Below, piece after piece: positions 18,103 to 28,166 of a stretch of 64,000 nucleotides of DNA. The number at the start of each line of letters is the position of its first letter. Positions within the stretch are counted from its first letter, which is position 1. Source of the DNA: an uncultured Luminiphilus sp. (GTDB lineage: Bacteria > Pseudomonadota > Gammaproteobacteria > Pseudomonadales > Halieaceae); the NCBI GenBank assembly GCA_943787485.1, contig CALSMP010000011.1, positions 62,001 to 126,000 on the forward strand, in the 5' to 3' direction. Position numbers and translations under genes: made by a program. A model generated the notes under the pieces. The model had not been told where the DNA came from and did not search any database. It saw nothing but the letters and a program-made list of their open reading frames with translations.

Positions 18103-18803
18103 CAGTACCTCAAATCATCGGGTCTAAAAATCAACTGAAATCGTCGGAAATCACGCTCAAATAGGGCCCGCTCCAACTGCTTCACCTCTGGAAACCGACC
18201 TGCCCGCTCGACGGCGTTAAGCGCACTCCGATCAAATGCATTGTCTCCACTGGAGGTCAAGACCGAGACACCCACTACATCCCCGGTCGGAACCAGTGCG
18301 ATCTCAAGCACGGCAACCATACCATTGCGAGCCGAGGGTGGCCTAGCCCAGCGCCCCACCACTGCCTGCTGAATGATCGCCGCAAGAGTATCGCTGATGC
18401 TGCCGCTGACGCCGGCTTGAGCGGTTTGCTCTGAGGCCATCGCGGATTCAATTTCCTTGAGATTCTGTGCTGCCATGTCCTCTGTAGAGGGAGTCGGTTT
18501 CTGCACCTCTGCCGGCTTTTCTGGCAACGGCTCTGCTGGCTTGGGTTGGGGCTTTGGCCGGGGTTTGGGTTCCTGTTTAGGTTTCGGCTTGGGTTTGGGT
18601 TTGGGTTTGGGTTTGGGTTTGGGCTTAAGTGTCTCCGCAGACACAAGCTGGGCTTTTATTGCTACCGGTTTTGCGACCCGTGCCTCAATGGTCGTTGGCG
18701 ACTCCCAACGCACGACAAGGGTCGCTATTACGAGAGCGTGCAACAGAAGAGTGACCAGTAGCGGCGCGCCAAACCAAGATAGACGCTCTGCAGCCTCATT
18801 CAC
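18102..18803 (-). CDS. tolA: TolA (short, Lys-Pro-rich version)
   Basis: 233 aa. One N-terminal transmembrane helix (about 12-32) with the SHLS-like '[11 protein letters not shown]', then a Lys-Pro dipeptide run (residues 60-89) replacing the long Ala-rich helix of E. coli TolA, and a C-terminal TolA/TonB-like domain (about 135-233, [17 protein letters not shown]... [19 protein letters not shown]). TolA transmits the proton-motive force from TolQR to TolB/Pal. Start is GTG at 18803 overlapping the tolR stop (GTGA). It is much shorter than usual TolA (350-420 aa in enterics); the rigid KP rod may compensate. It is encoded with an in-frame hexanucleotide repeat. Confidence 0.92.
   Translation of the reverse strand: MNEAAERLSWFGAPLLVTLLLHALVIATLVVRWESPTTIEARVAKPVAIKAQLVSAETLKPKPKPKPKPKPKPKPKQEPKPRPKPQPKPAEPLPEKPAEVQKPTPSTEDMAAQNLKEIESAMASEQTAQAGVSGSISDTLAAIIQQAVVGRWARPPSARNGMVAVLEIALVPTGDVVGVSVLTSSGDNAFDRSALNAVERAGRFPEVKQLERALFERDFRRFQLIFRPDDLRY
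18589..18618. repeat. Five perfect tandem TTGGGT hexamers within tolA
   Basis: Units run from 18589 to 18618, with imperfect copies on both sides (18583-18588 and 18619-18624). On the coding strand each hexamer encodes Lys-Pro, so slippage would change the length of the KP rod without breaking the frame. Confidence 0.95.
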
Positions 18804-19216
18804 GGCGCTGAGGGCTCCTCCGTCACCAACCCAACAGAGGGCGCGCCAGCCTCCTGTAAGGCGGCCATAAGCGTAACAACGCTGCCATAGGCAACGCCTT
18901 GATCCCCCCAAACCAGCACCGGCTTGTCGGGGCTTCTGCGGAGCACTGCCGCCACTCGCTGCTTGACTGTGGTCAACTCCAAGGCTTGTTTTTCGTTACC
19001 CCCAACATTGAGGTAGAACTCGCCATCAACACTCACCGACACGATCAAAGGCTCGCTGTCCTGATTATCGACCGGCTCTGCTGCGGCATCTGGCAAATCA
19101 ACTTTTACGCCCTGCATCAGCATGGGAGCAGTGACCATGAAAATAATAAGTAACACCAACATTACGTCGATATAGGGCACAACATTGATGTCAGCGACGG
19201 CGCGACGCTTTCTCAC
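18800..19216 (-). CDS. tolR: TolR (ExbD-family) inner-membrane protein
   Basis: 138 aa: a single transmembrane helix near residues 14-34 with the functional Asp in 'VVPYIDVMLVLLIIFM', followed by the periplasmic domain ('KVDLPDAAAEP', then 'FYLNVGG'). With TolQ it forms the proton channel that energises TolA. The stop overlaps the tolA GTG and the gene begins 5 bp after the tolQ stop. Confidence 0.97.
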   Translation of the reverse strand: MRKRRAVADINVVPYIDVMLVLLIIFMVTAPMLMQGVKVDLPDAAAEPVDNQDSEPLIVSVSVDGEFYLNVGGNEKQALELTTVKQRVAAVLRRSPDKPVLVWGDQGVAYGSVVTLMAALQEAGAPSVGLVTEEPSAP

Positions 19217-19221
19217 AACAA

Positions 19222-19929
19222 TTATCCTTGCGCCCTGCGAGCACGTTGCGCATAGGTCTGGCGCTGCAAGATACCTGAGAACTCATCGACAAAGGTGTCA
19301 TACCGGTTAATTAGACTGTCTGACCGGGCGGCAAACCGGTTGTAGGCCAGCACCGCGGGAATCGCTGCAAACAGGCCCATAGCGGTGGCAATGAGCGCTT
19401 CTGAAATGCCCGGGGCAACTGTCGCGAGGGTGGCTTGGGTGGCATTGGCGAGACCCCGAAAGGAATGCATGATTCCCCATACCGTGCCAAACAAACCGAT
19501 GTAGGGGCTGGTAGAGCCCACCGAGGCGAGGAACGGCAAGCCGGCCTCTAGTCGGTCGATTTCCCGCAACGTAGCGACACGCATTGCGCGACGCGCGCCT
19601 TCGAGCACGGCATCTGCCTCAATATCGCTCTGCTGGGATAGCCTCGAAAACTCTTTAAAGCCAGCTCGAAAGATACTCTCCACGCCCGTGTGGGCCACGC
19701 CGTCGGCGACGGCTTGATTGCCCTCGCGATAAAGCTCAGCGAGATCCACTCCAGACCAAAAATGCTCCTCAAAATTGATCAACTCGTCGCCCATTCGGCG
19801 ATACAGCATCAAACGTCGGACGATCAGGTACCAAGAGCTGACCGACGCCATTAGCAATAGCAACATAACGAGCTGGACAGTGACGCTCGCGCCTAGGATT
19901 AACTCTAAAATGCCTAACTCTTGGTCCAC
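19222..19929 (-). CDS. tolQ: TolQ (ExbB/MotA-family) proton-channel protein
   Basis: 235 aa with three transmembrane helices (about 16-36, 135-157, 170-192) and the family signature 'GLFGTVWGIMHSFRGL' plus 'APGISEALIATAMGLFAAIPAVLAYN'. It forms the pentameric proton channel of the Tol system in the inner membrane. The start at 19929 (GTG/ATG context MDQELGILELI) is 21 bp after ybgC. Confidence 0.97.
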   Translation of the reverse strand: MDQELGILELILGASVTVQLVMLLLLMASVSSWYLIVRRLMLYRRMGDELINFEEHFWSGVDLAELYREGNQAVADGVAHTGVESIFRAGFKEFSRLSQQSDIEADAVLEGARRAMRVATLREIDRLEAGLPFLASVGSTSPYIGLFGTVWGIMHSFRGLANATQATLATVAPGISEALIATAMGLFAAIPAVLAYNRFAARSDSLINRYDTFVDEFSGILQRQTYAQRARRAQG

Positions 19930-19950
19930 CCTGCTCTCCTATCGAAAGAT

Positions 19951-20361
19951 TCAGCCGCCCTGCAGGTCTCGTCGCAACGATGCGGGTAACCGCTTTGGCT
20001 TGCCACTGGCCGCGTCGACCAGGGCAATAGAAATCTCGGCATCTACCAGGCAATCTCGCCCGCGATAGACTCGCTGGACGAAAGTCAGGGTAGCAGCCCC
20101 GACTGAGGCTAGACCCGCCGTGACTTGCAGCGCCTCATCTAACCGCGCTGGGACCCGATATTGAACCGCTGCCTGAGTGACAACGAAAAGGCTGTCAGGC
20201 CCTAAAAATGCGGGTTTGTCGTAGCCCCTCGCGCGCATGAATTCGGTGCGAGCACGCTCAAAATATTTTAGGTAATTGACGTAATATACGATGCCGCCGG
20301 CATCGGTATCTTCAATATAGACCCTCACTGGAAGGGAAAATTCCCCGCTTACTCCACTCAT
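19951..20361 (-). CDS. ybgC: YbgC-type acyl-CoA thioesterase, Tol-Pal associated
   Basis: 136 aa hot-dog fold: the signature 'VYIEDTDAGGIVYYVNYLKYFERARTE' carries the catalytic Asp (DTDAGG) and Tyr. It hydrolyses short acyl-CoA or acyl-ACP at the inner membrane and is conserved as the first gene of the tol-pal locus. I start at ATG 20361, the normal family N-terminus, leaving 10 bp to ruvB; an upstream start inside ruvB is possible but atypical. Confidence 0.93.
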   Translation of the reverse strand: MSGVSGEFSLPVRVYIEDTDAGGIVYYVNYLKYFERARTEFMRARGYDKPAFLGPDSLFVVTQAAVQYRVPARLDEALQVTAGLASVGAATLTFVQRVYRGRDCLVDAEISIALVDAASGKPKRLPASLRRDLQGG

Positions 20362-20371
20362 TGGTCCCAAG

Positions 20372-21442
20372 CTACTCGACCCCACCCCCGTCCGACCCGT
20401 CAAGATCGAGCGGTAAGCTTTGTCGACCCGAAGCGGATGCTGGCTGCAATCCGAAATGGAGATAGGCGGATTTGGTCGCCATCCGCCCCCGAGGCGTTCT
20501 GATCAAGTAACCCTGCTGGATTAGATAGGGCTCGAGTACGTCCTCCAAGGTCCCGCGCTCTTCCGACAGCGCCGCCGCCAAACTATCAATACCAACCGGT
20601 CCACCGTCAAATTTCTCCAGCAGCATCAGCAGGAACCGGCGATCGAGATTATCAAAGCCCTGTTGATCGACATTGAGCATATCCAGCGCCTGCTGGGCGA
20701 TTGCCTCAGTGATCTCTCCATCGCCCTTGACCTCCGCGTAATCACGGACGCGACGCAGCAGTCGATTGGCGATACGCGGGGTACCCCGAGCTCGCCGCGC
20801 GATTTCCTGCCCCCCAGAGGGCTCCATGGGGATCTCTAAAAGCCCGGCTGAGCGGGCAACAATGTGGGCAAGATCATCGATATCGTAAAACTCCAACCGT
20901 TGCACGATGCCGAAACGATCCCTCAGCGGAGAGGTCAGCAGCCCCGCGCGGGTGGTGGCTCCCACGAGAGTAAAAGGAGGCAAGTCGAGTTTAATCGATC
21001 GCGCGGCGGGCCCCTCACCAATCATGATATCCAGCTGATAGTCTTCCATCGCCGGGTAGAGCACCTCCTCAACATAGGGACTCAATCGGTGGATTTCATC
21101 AATAAACAGGACATCGCCCGGTTCAAGATTAGTCATCAGGGCGGCAATGTCCCCCGCTTTCTCCAGGATCGGGCCGCTGGTCGTTTTGAGTGACACGCCC
21201 ATCTCGTGAGCGATAATACTTGCGAGCGTCGTCTTACCAAGCCCCGGGGGCCCAAAGATCAGGGTATGGTCCAGGGGTTCCCCACGCTTCTTGGCGGCGG
21301 CAAGAAAGATCTCCATCTGCTCTCGGACCACGCGCTGCCCGAGATATTCATCAAGCGTTCTAGGCCTGATGGCCCGATCGAGTTGCTCATCCTGAGTCGA
21401 AGCGGGTTCAGCCGCGACCAATCTGTCGGTTTCTATTGTCAT
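20372..21442 (-). CDS. ruvB: Holliday junction branch-migration helicase RuvB
   Basis: 356 aa AAA+ ATPase: Walker [12 protein letters not shown], Walker B '[10 protein letters not shown]', sensor motifs ('[20 protein letters not shown]') and a C-terminal winged helix ('[19 protein letters not shown]'). It drives branch migration of RuvA-bound junctions. The start overlaps the ruvA stop by 4 bp (ATGA). Complete. Confidence 0.98.
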   Translation of the reverse strand: MTIETDRLVAAEPASTQDEQLDRAIRPRTLDEYLGQRVVREQMEIFLAAAKKRGEPLDHTLIFGPPGLGKTTLASIIAHEMGVSLKTTSGPILEKAGDIAALMTNLEPGDVLFIDEIHRLSPYVEEVLYPAMEDYQLDIMIGEGPAARSIKLDLPPFTLVGATTRAGLLTSPLRDRFGIVQRLEFYDIDDLAHIVARSAGLLEIPMEPSGGQEIARRARGTPRIANRLLRRVRDYAEVKGDGEITEAIAQQALDMLNVDQQGFDNLDRRFLLMLLEKFDGGPVGIDSLAAALSEERGTLEDVLEPYLIQQGYLIRTPRGRMATKSAYLHFGLQPASASGRQSLPLDLDGSDGGGVE

Positions 21443-22062
21443 CGTGTTGCCCTCGGTGCCGCTGCTTTGAGGGCTCGGCGAATCAGTTCCTCGCTCGACT
21501 CGCCCTCATCTGACTCTACCGAGGAGACCAACCTCGCGGCCTCGGGAAGCTTATAACCCAGCGCGACTAGCGCCTGTTCCGCTTCAGCACGGAAATCAAC
21601 AGACACTGCCGCGACGGCGACCTGAGGATTTGCAGCGACGGGCGCGAGCTCCTCGAGCCACTTGCCCGCTTTATCCCGCATTTCGACCAGCAATCGCTCG
21701 GCGGTTTTCCTGCCAACACCTGGCAGCGCCACAAGCGCCGAGACATCATCTCGCTGCAGGCACTGGGAAAAAGCCCGAGCGTCCATACCTGACAGCAGGG
21801 CCAGCGCAAGTTTTGGGCCCACACCGCTCACTTTGATCAATTCGCGAAACAATCGGCGCTCTTCCTGTGCTAGGAATCCATACAGGAGCTGTGCGTCTTC
21901 CCGCACCACGAAGTGCGTGAGCAACGTTACCTCCTCGCCCAGCCCGGGTAGATCGAAAAGTGTCGTCATGGGAACCTGGATCTCATAGCCGACACCGGCG
22001 ACGTCCACCACGACATCGGGAGGCTGTTTGGCAATCAAGGTTCCGCGAATAATTCCGATCAT
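21439..22062 (-). CDS. ruvA: Holliday junction DNA-binding protein RuvA
   Basis: 207 aa: an OB-fold N-terminus ([20 protein letters not shown]), two helix-hairpin-helix motifs ('[15 protein letters not shown]'-like [18 protein letters not shown] and '[19 protein letters not shown]') and the C-terminal domain III that contacts RuvB. ATG at 22062 is the family N-terminus; the frame is open to 22089 but that would overlap ruvC. It lies 10 bp after ruvC. Confidence 0.98.
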   Translation of the reverse strand: MIGIIRGTLIAKQPPDVVVDVAGVGYEIQVPMTTLFDLPGLGEEVTLLTHFVVREDAQLLYGFLAQEERRLFRELIKVSGVGPKLALALLSGMDARAFSQCLQRDDVSALVALPGVGRKTAERLLVEMRDKAGKWLEELAPVAANPQVAVAAVSVDFRAEAEQALVALGYKLPEAARLVSSVESDEGESSEELIRRALKAAAPRATR

Positions 22063-22072
22063 AATGCCTATC

Positions 22073-22591
22073 CTACCGCAGCCTGCCACGACTGAGCGAC
22101 GCCGCGGGTAGCCGCTTTAGGGTCTGGCTAGTGTGAATGTGGCACAGTGCCGTAGCCAGGGCGTCCGCCGCATCCTCCTTAGGCGCTGCGGGCAGGCCGA
22201 GCAGAGTCTTCACCATATGCTGCACCTGTTCTTTGTTGGCGGCGCCGGTTCCCACCACCGCTTGTTTGATTTGTCGCGCCGCATATTCGTGGACGCTGAG
22301 ACCCCGCTGGACGCAAGCCACCATTGCGGCTCCCCGAGCCTGACCCAGTTTGAGCGCTGCATCGGCGCTGCGAGCAAGAAAAACCTGCTCGATAGCGAGT
22401 TCGTCCGGGGCATGCAAATCAATGATTTCATTGAGCGAGGCAAAAAGTACGCCCAGCCGGGGTCCCAATGGCTCGCTGACGGGCAATCGAATGACGCCGC
22501 TACTCACATAATGCGGCTTGCCTTGCTCCACGCGCACGACCCCGAAACCCGTTTTCCGCGAGCCGGGGTCAATTCCTAGAATGGTTGCCAT
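22073..22591 (-). CDS. ruvC: Crossover junction endodeoxyribonuclease RuvC
   Basis: 172 aa RNase-H-like resolvase. Catalytic acids are visible: D7 in ILGIDPGSRKTGFG, Glu in 'LAIEQVFLA', and the Asp pair in 'APKEDAADALATALCH'. It cleaves Holliday junctions with RuvAB. First of the ruvCAB trio; in Pseudomonas yebC sits between aspS and ruvC, but here only 68 bp separate them. Confidence 0.98.
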   Translation of the reverse strand: MATILGIDPGSRKTGFGVVRVEQGKPHYVSSGVIRLPVSEPLGPRLGVLFASLNEIIDLHAPDELAIEQVFLARSADAALKLGQARGAAMVACVQRGLSVHEYAARQIKQAVVGTGAANKEQVQHMVKTLLGLPAAPKEDAADALATALCHIHTSQTLKRLPAASLSRGRLR

Positions 22592-22659
22592 CGCTGCTCC
22601 CTTCCGATCGCCCTATTGTGACGGAAAGCGGACACAACGCCAGTGGGTTTAGCGCAAAC

Positions 22660-24444
22660 TTACTGAGACTCAGGGGCACTCACGGCAGACTGGCGCAAAC
22701 GGATAGAAAGGTCCCGCAGTTGCTGCTCCGCAACCTGGCCGGGTGCATCAGTCATGACGCATGCAGCGCTCTGGGTCTTGGGAAACGCGATCACGTCACG
22801 AATCGACTGCCCACCGACCATTAGCATCACCAGACGGTCTAAACCGAAGGCGAGACCACCGTGGGGCGGCGCACCGTATTTCAGAGCATCCAGCAGGAAA
22901 CCAAACTTTTCGATGGACTCCTCGGCATCAATACCCAAGATATCGAATACCGCCTGCTGCATATCCTGCTGGTGTATACGAATCGACCCGCCGCCAACCT
23001 CGGTGCCATTAAGCACCATATCGTAGGCCCTTGAAAGCGCCGCAGCAGGATCTGCCCGCAGCGCATCGACATCGCAATTGGGGGCTGTGAACGGGTGATG
23101 CAGCGGGGTCAAACCTCCCTTGCCATCGTCTTCAAACATCGGGAAATCGACCACCCACAGTGGTGCCCAACCCGCCTGCACGAGCCCCAAGTCTTCGGCG
23201 ACGCGCAAACGAAGCGCTCCCAGCGCCTCGTTCACCACCGATCGCTTGTCAGCGCCAAAGAAAATAATGTCGCCATCTACCGCACCTAAACGGGTCATGA
23301 GTTGCTCAACGACGGCGTCAGGCATAAATTTTAGAATTGGAGACTGCAAGCCCTCCACTCCGGCTGATAGCTGATTGACCTTGATCCACGCCAATCCCTT
23401 GGCACCATAAATGCTGACGTACTTGGTGTAATCGTCGATTTCTTTGCGAGATAGGGAAGCGCCACCCGAAACTTTCAATGCCGCGACTCGTCCCGCTTCG
23501 TCCTGAGCCGGACCGCTGAATACCTTGAAGTCGACCGATGCCATGAGGTCATCAATGGATACCAGCTCCAGCGGAATGCGCAGGTCAGGCTTGTCTGATC
23601 CGTAGCGTTCCATCGCTTCATGCCAGCTCATCTGGGAGAATTCCCCCAGCTCCACATCGAGCTGCTCTTTGAAAAGGGTACGCACCATGCCCTCGGTTAG
23701 CGACATGATATCTAGCTCCTCGAGGAAGGAGGTCTCAATATCAATCTGAGTAAATTCCGGCTGCCGGTCAGCGCGCAGATCCTCGTCTCTAAAGCATCGA
23801 GCAATCTGGTAGTAACGATCAAAACCCGACACCATTAACAGCTGTTTGAATAGCTGCGGCGATTGGGGAAGCGCAAAAAAACTGCCTGCGTGGGTGCGGC
23901 TCGGGACGAGATAATCCCTCGCACCCTCAGGCGTAGCTCGCGTGAGAATTGGGGTTTCGATGTCCAAAAAACCGTGCTCGTCCAGATACCGGCGAACGCT
24001 GGAGGTAATGCGGGCGCGCATCATGAGGTTTTTTTGCATGTCTGGGCGCCGCAAATCCATATAGCGGTACTTAAGTCGGACGTCCTCCCCCACGGAGTGG
24101 TGTGCATCGAGGGGAAAGGGTGGCGTTGCAGCGCTACTCAACAATTCCAGCGCCTTACCCAGCACCTCTATCTTGCCCGTGGCCATTGCAGGATTGACGG
24201 TCGCCCCATCTCGCGCCCTCACCCGACCGGTAATTTTCAGCACGTATTCACTGCGAACCTTGTCAGCGAGCGCGAAGGCCTCTTCAGTATCGGGATCAAA
24301 GACCACCTGCACGATGCCCTCACGATCGCGCATATCGAGAAAAATAACGCCACCATGATCCCGTCGACGGTCGACCCAGCCACACAGGGTAACGGTGTCG
24401 TCGATCAGGCTTTCCGTGACTGAGCCACAATAATGGGTGCGCAT
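22660..24444 (-). CDS. aspS: Aspartyl-tRNA synthetase
   Basis: 594 aa class II synthetase of bacterial type: the N-terminal OB anticodon-binding domain ([23 protein letters not shown]), motif 2 '[22 protein letters not shown]', the bacterial GAD insertion domain in the middle, and motif 3 '[11 protein letters not shown]'. It charges tRNA-Asp (or Asp/Asn, depending on the genome). It probably heads or belongs to one long operon with ruvCAB and tol-pal. 50 bp upstream lies the fmdB-type gene. Confidence 0.98.
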   Translation of the reverse strand: MRTHYCGSVTESLIDDTVTLCGWVDRRRDHGGVIFLDMRDREGIVQVVFDPDTEEAFALADKVRSEYVLKITGRVRARDGATVNPAMATGKIEVLGKALELLSSAATPPFPLDAHHSVGEDVRLKYRYMDLRRPDMQKNLMMRARITSSVRRYLDEHGFLDIETPILTRATPEGARDYLVPSRTHAGSFFALPQSPQLFKQLLMVSGFDRYYQIARCFRDEDLRADRQPEFTQIDIETSFLEELDIMSLTEGMVRTLFKEQLDVELGEFSQMSWHEAMERYGSDKPDLRIPLELVSIDDLMASVDFKVFSGPAQDEAGRVAALKVSGGASLSRKEIDDYTKYVSIYGAKGLAWIKVNQLSAGVEGLQSPILKFMPDAVVEQLMTRLGAVDGDIIFFGADKRSVVNEALGALRLRVAEDLGLVQAGWAPLWVVDFPMFEDDGKGGLTPLHHPFTAPNCDVDALRADPAAALSRAYDMVLNGTEVGGGSIRIHQQDMQQAVFDILGIDAEESIEKFGFLLDALKYGAPPHGGLAFGLDRLVMLMVGGQSIRDVIAFPKTQSAACVMTDAPGQVAEQQLRDLSIRLRQSAVSAPESQ

Positions 24445-24494
24445 GGTTTTACCGCCCTAAGTTCACTGCTGTCGCTTGCCGAGCTCTCGCTAGC

Positions 24495-24833
24495 TCAAGC
24501 AGCCGAAGTTGTTCCTGAGGTGTCAGCACTTTTTTTGCTCTCACCCGAGGAGGTTGATGATGTTTGTGGCGAAGTGTCAGAACCCTTTCCGCTTCCCTCT
24601 TTGCTACCGCCATCTTTGATAGCAGCGTCTCCAGCCAAATTTTTCTGCTTACCGGTCTTAAAATCCGTCTCATACCATCCCCCGCCCGAGAGCCTGAACG
24701 AAGGTGCGCTCACTTTTTTCTTGAGTGCTTCGTTACCACAGGCTGGACACTGGGTAAGCGGCGCGTCGGACAGCTTCTGAATAGCCTCCAGACCATGTCC
24801 ACAATCGGTACACTGATAATCATAAATTGGCAT
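24495..24833 (-). CDS. FmdB-family zinc-ribbon protein
   Basis: 112 aa. The N-terminal zinc ribbon MPIYDYQCTDCGHGLE with a second C-x2-C (TQCPACGN) and the 'F-R-L-S-GGGWYETD' segment is the FmdB regulatory-protein signature found upstream of aspS in many proteobacteria. The C-terminal half is a Ser/Thr/Gly/Lys-rich low-complexity tail. Its molecular function is not established; the position upstream of aspS is conserved. Confidence 0.9.
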   Translation of the reverse strand: MPIYDYQCTDCGHGLEAIQKLSDAPLTQCPACGNEALKKKVSAPSFRLSGGGWYETDFKTGKQKNLAGDAAIKDGGSKEGSGKGSDTSPQTSSTSSGESKKSADTSGTTSAA

Positions 24834-25117
24834 ATGAATTTCTCCCCAGAGTCAGACGACATCGCGACTCAGCTATGAGGCCAACAGAGCGATAAAACAA
24901 GGGCGCGAAGGGTACCCGAAAAGCCGCTAGCTATAAAGCGGCGCGCCCAGACCTATCCAGAAAAATACCGATTTAACGCGCATTCCTGCGCAGGGATCAG
25001 GCCAAACCAGTCCCGGCTGACCGCCCTCACCCACAGGTTATTTGCTCCGGAGGGTGCTTTCGAGCGAACACCTGAGCCACCTCATCAAAAAATGTACTTC
25101 AAAGAGGAACAAGCGCA
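24834..25117. other. Intergenic region with no gene seen
   Basis: This gap lies between fmdB and the terminator of the HU gene, both on the minus strand, so it should carry the promoter of the fmdB-aspS-ruv-tol transcript. I see no convincing ORF, RNA gene or repeat. Confidence 0.6.
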
Positions 25118-25142
25118 CAAAAAAAGCGGCCAATCTGGCCGC
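25118..25142 (-). terminator. Rho-independent terminator of the HU-like gene
   Basis: On the minus strand GCGGCCA and TGGCCGC (25142-25126) form a 7-bp GC-rich stem with a 3-nt loop, followed directly by seven or more T (25125-25118). It lies 45 bp after the HU stop. Confidence 0.9.
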
Positions 25143-25186
25143 CTCTTGAGTGAGCCCGGAGCTAGCGCACCCCGGGCTGAGTTTAC

Positions 25187-25570
25187 TCAGGAATTTGCAA
25201 ATTCCTTCATTCTCTTCAGGGGACGAATTTTGACCGCGGTGGTCGCCGGCTTCGCCTTAAACATGGTCTCTTCACCGGTGAAGGGATTGATGCCCTTGCG
25301 CGCCTTTACGGCAGGCTTACGGACGGTGGTTATTTTCATCATGCCGGGAATGGTGAACTCACCAGCGCCGCGCTTCTTGATGCTGCCTTCGATCAGGTTA
25401 TTCATCGCATCCATCACTGCGCTAACCTGCTTTTTGGTCAAGCCTGTGTTGTCTGCCAGCGCCCCAACGATTTGGGTCTTGGTCAACTTCTCTGAAATCG
25501 CTTTCACCTTGGGAGCCGCTGCCGGCGCCTTTTTCGCGGGTGCTTTTTTCTTCGCTGCTTTTTTAGCCAT
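25187..25570 (-). CDS. HU-family DNA-binding protein with an N-terminal Lys/Ala/Pro-rich (H1-like) tail
   Basis: 127 aa. Residues 1-24 are a basic KKA/PAKK repeat like the tail of eukaryotic-type histone H1; residues 26-120 form an HU/IHF domain (LTKTQIVGALADNTGLTKK, AVMDAMNNLIEGSIKKRG, and the arm region 'KINPFTGEETMFKAKPATTAVKIRPLK'-like segment ending KIRPLKRMKEFA). It should compact or bend DNA in the nucleoid. Ordinary HU is about 90 aa, so the tail is an addition. It has its own terminator and a 258-bp A/T-tract-rich upstream region shared with the divergent proS. Confidence 0.9.
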   Translation of the reverse strand: MAKKAAKKKAPAKKAPAAAPKVKAISEKLTKTQIVGALADNTGLTKKQVSAVMDAMNNLIEGSIKKRGAGEFTIPGMMKITTVRKPAVKARKGINPFTGEETMFKAKPATTAVKIRPLKRMKEFANS

Positions 25571-25828
25571 GTGTCTTTTTCACCTTTGGTTGGGTTGGTT
25601 ACTGACCGCGCGCTTATGAAAACCCTGCAAAAAAAGATGTTTCCCGGCAGTCGGACGAATTCAACACGAATAAACTCTATAAAACAAGCGCCCAAACCGA
25701 AATTACAAAAAAAAAATTCCTTGTACTTTTTTCAGAAACTGAAAGCAAAAAAACACGCCTTCTGATAACTTTCGCAACCGCAAGAACATCCGTAGACTTA
25801 GTTGCCCTTTCACAGAGTCGAATACCTC
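25571..25828. other. Divergent promoter region between the HU-like gene and proS
   Basis: 258 bp, markedly A-rich (an A9 run near 25709 and other A-tracts), unlike the GC-richer coding DNA around it. It must hold both divergent promoters. I could not define convincing -35/-10 pairs. Confidence 0.5.
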
Positions 25829-27544
25829 ATGCGCGCAAGCGAATTTTTACTGTCAACGCTGAAAGAAACACCCGCAGACGCAGAGGTAATCAGCCATCAG
25901 CTGATGCTGCGTGCCGGTCTCATTCGCCGAATAGCCGCGGGCATCTACACTTGGATGCCGCTAGGGGTACGCGTCCTTCGACGGGTGGAAGCAATCATTC
26001 GTGAAGAAATGAACAGCGCCGGTGGGCTTGAGCTCTCGATGCCCGTGGTTCAACCAGCTGAGCTGTGGCAGGAGTCGGGTCGCTGGGAACAGTATGGACC
26101 CGAGTTAGCACGACTTCAGGATCGTCATCAGCGGGACTTCTGTCTCGGCCCAACTCACGAAGAGATCATCACTACGATAGGGCGTAACGAGATCAAGAGC
26201 TACAAACAGCTGCCGATCAATTTCTATCAAATTCAAACGAAGTTTCGCGATGAGATTAGGCCGCGTTTTGGCATCATGCGCTCGCGAGAATTCATCATGA
26301 AGGACGCCTACTCTTTCCATATTGACCAAACATCTCTGGAGCAAACCTATTGGCGAATGCACCAAGCCTACACGGCAATATTCACTCGACTCGGGCTTGA
26401 TTTTCGCCCGGTAGAGGCTGATACCGGCAGTATCGGCGGCAGTCACTCACATGAATTCCACGTGTTAGCTGAGTCTGGGGAAGACGCCATCGCCTTTTCC
26501 AATGGCAGTGACTTCGCGGCCAATGTAGAGCTCGCAGCCGCGGTTGCACCTAGCCCTAATCAGTCTGAACCTGAGCCCGAGCCGCTCACGCCGTTTGATA
26601 CGCCCTCGGTAAAAACCATCGATGATTTGGTCCAGCAGCACGATATCGCCATCGAGCAGACCGTTAAGACCCTGTTTATCTCGGGTGAGCACGACGAGCT
26701 GATCGCGCTTGTCCTGCGGGGTGATCATCGACTCAATGCCATCAAGGCAGAAAAACTACCGGGGGTGGCCACGCCGCTAAAAATGGCGGAAGAAGCCGCG
26801 GTCAACGCCGCCGTGGGCGCAAGCTTTGGCTCACTGGGACCTGTAGGCCTCTCTTGTCGCGTAATTGTAGATAGCTCAGCGGCGGTCATCCGCAACTTTG
26901 TCTGCGGCGCCAATAAGCAGGGCGCTCACTACCGGGGCGCCAATTGGGATCGCGACGTTGACGGCCACGAAGTGGCCGACCTGCGCGAAGTTGTCGCTGG
27001 AGATCCCAGTCCCTGCGGTAGCGGCACACTGGAGATTCGTAGAGGAATTGAAGTGGGGCATATTTTTCAGCTCGGCACCAAGTACAGTGAGGCCATGCAA
27101 GCTTCGGTTCTTGATGAGCAGGGTAAGTCTGTTCCCATGGCAATGGGCTGCTACGGTATCGGCGTGACCCGTATCGTTGCCGCTGCTATCGAGCAGAACC
27201 ACGACGATCGAGGCATCATTTGGCCCCACTCAATGGCACCCTTTCAAGTAGCCTTGGTACCTCTGGGTCTCGAGAAATCGACCGATGTTGCCCATGCTAC
27301 TGAGAACCTGTACACACAGCTTACCGATATGGGTGTTGAGGTGTTCCTCGATGATCGAAAAGAACGCCCCGGTGTAAAATTTGCGGAGATGGAACTGATT
27401 GGCATCCCCGTACGTGTCACACTCGGAGATCGCTCCCTCGCAGAAGGGGCGGTTGAAATACAGGGGCGCCGTGAAGCAGACGCGACAAAAATTCCATTGG
27501 CAGATGCCCTACAAAATATTACCCAACGACTGGGCGTGGGCTAG
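25829..27544 (+). CDS. proS: Prolyl-tRNA synthetase (bacterial type with editing domain)
   Basis: 571 aa class II enzyme. Motif 1 is near '[21 protein letters not shown]', motif 2 '[26 protein letters not shown]', motif 3 late '[17 protein letters not shown]'. The INS editing domain (about residues 225-405) removes mischarged Ala. It charges tRNA-Pro. The ATG at 25829 gives the family N-terminus [13 protein letters not shown]. The last 41 bases overlap the lytic transglycosylase gene in another frame. Confidence 0.97.
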   Translation: MRASEFLLSTLKETPADAEVISHQLMLRAGLIRRIAAGIYTWMPLGVRVLRRVEAIIREEMNSAGGLELSMPVVQPAELWQESGRWEQYGPELARLQDRHQRDFCLGPTHEEIITTIGRNEIKSYKQLPINFYQIQTKFRDEIRPRFGIMRSREFIMKDAYSFHIDQTSLEQTYWRMHQAYTAIFTRLGLDFRPVEADTGSIGGSHSHEFHVLAESGEDAIAFSNGSDFAANVELAAAVAPSPNQSEPEPEPLTPFDTPSVKTIDDLVQQHDIAIEQTVKTLFISGEHDELIALVLRGDHRLNAIKAEKLPGVATPLKMAEEAAVNAAVGASFGSLGPVGLSCRVIVDSSAAVIRNFVCGANKQGAHYRGANWDRDVDGHEVADLREVVAGDPSPCGSGTLEIRRGIEVGHIFQLGTKYSEAMQASVLDEQGKSVPMAMGCYGIGVTRIVAAAIEQNHDDRGIIWPHSMAPFQVALVPLGLEKSTDVAHATENLYTQLTDMGVEVFLDDRKERPGVKFAEMELIGIPVRVTLGDRSLAEGAVEIQGRREADATKIPLADALQNITQRLGVG

Positions 27545-28124
27545 GCCCATTGCCTACGCCTGGTGCTTCGTGCTGCCTCTTGGGCTCGCGGGGAGCACAC
27601 TATCGAGCGCACAAGATGACCGCGCGGCGCTACGGCGCTTTTTAAGTGAATCTATTAATCAAGCTTCCAGCTTTGAGGACCGCTTTGACGCCGAAGTGTG
27701 GCTAGTCGACATGCAAGCGCGTCTACTTCCCTTCATGCCCGACGATGCCATACGGGTTGAATTTCTTACGACGCTCCATCGCGAAGCGACGGCAGCCAAT
27801 CTACCCCCCGAGCTGGTACTCGCCGTAATCGAGGTGGAAAGCCATTTCGACCGCTTTGCCATCTCCCGTGTCGGCGCACAGGGATATATGCAAGTTATGC
27901 CCTTCTGGCGGGAAGAAATTGGACGCGCCGGCGATAATTTGACTGACATGCTGACCAACCTGCGCTATGGCTGTCGGATCCTGCAATTTTATTTGAATCG
28001 AGAGCAGGGTGACCTCGAAACAGCGCTGGCGGCCTACAACGGATCCTCCGGGAGCCGCGTTTACAGTGACAAAGTCCGCATCGCGTGGGAAAACCACTGG
28101 AAAATCCACGATTTACCTTGGTAA
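27504..28124 (+). CDS. Soluble lytic transglycosylase (SLT/GH23) family protein
   Basis: 206 aa. The catalytic Glu lies in [30 protein letters not shown], the SLT motif I-II block, followed by [19 protein letters not shown] and AAYNGS. It would cleave peptidoglycan to anhydromuropeptides. The N-terminal ~35 residues contain a hydrophobic segment ([15 protein letters not shown]) that may be a signal peptide or anchor. The ATG at 27504 lies within the proS end; no later Met leaves the hydrophobic segment intact. Confidence 0.88.
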   Translation: MPYKILPNDWAWARPIAYAWCFVLPLGLAGSTLSSAQDDRAALRRFLSESINQASSFEDRFDAEVWLVDMQARLLPFMPDDAIRVEFLTTLHREATAANLPPELVLAVIEVESHFDRFAISRVGAQGYMQVMPFWREEIGRAGDNLTDMLTNLRYGCRILQFYLNREQGDLETALAAYNGSSGSRVYSDKVRIAWENHWKIHDLPW

Positions 28125-28166
28125 ATTGAACCCACCGGGGTCGCACCCCAAAACAAGGTACAGGTC

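Noticed and set aside
18583..18624. TTGGGT array as telomere-like or CRISPR-like repeat
   Set aside because: It is a coding hexamer array for Lys-Pro in tolA, without spacers and inside an intact gene.
25700..25760. Poly-A tracts upstream of HU-like and proS genes as a possible terminator
   Set aside because: No GC-rich stem precedes either A/T run; more likely curved promoter DNA.
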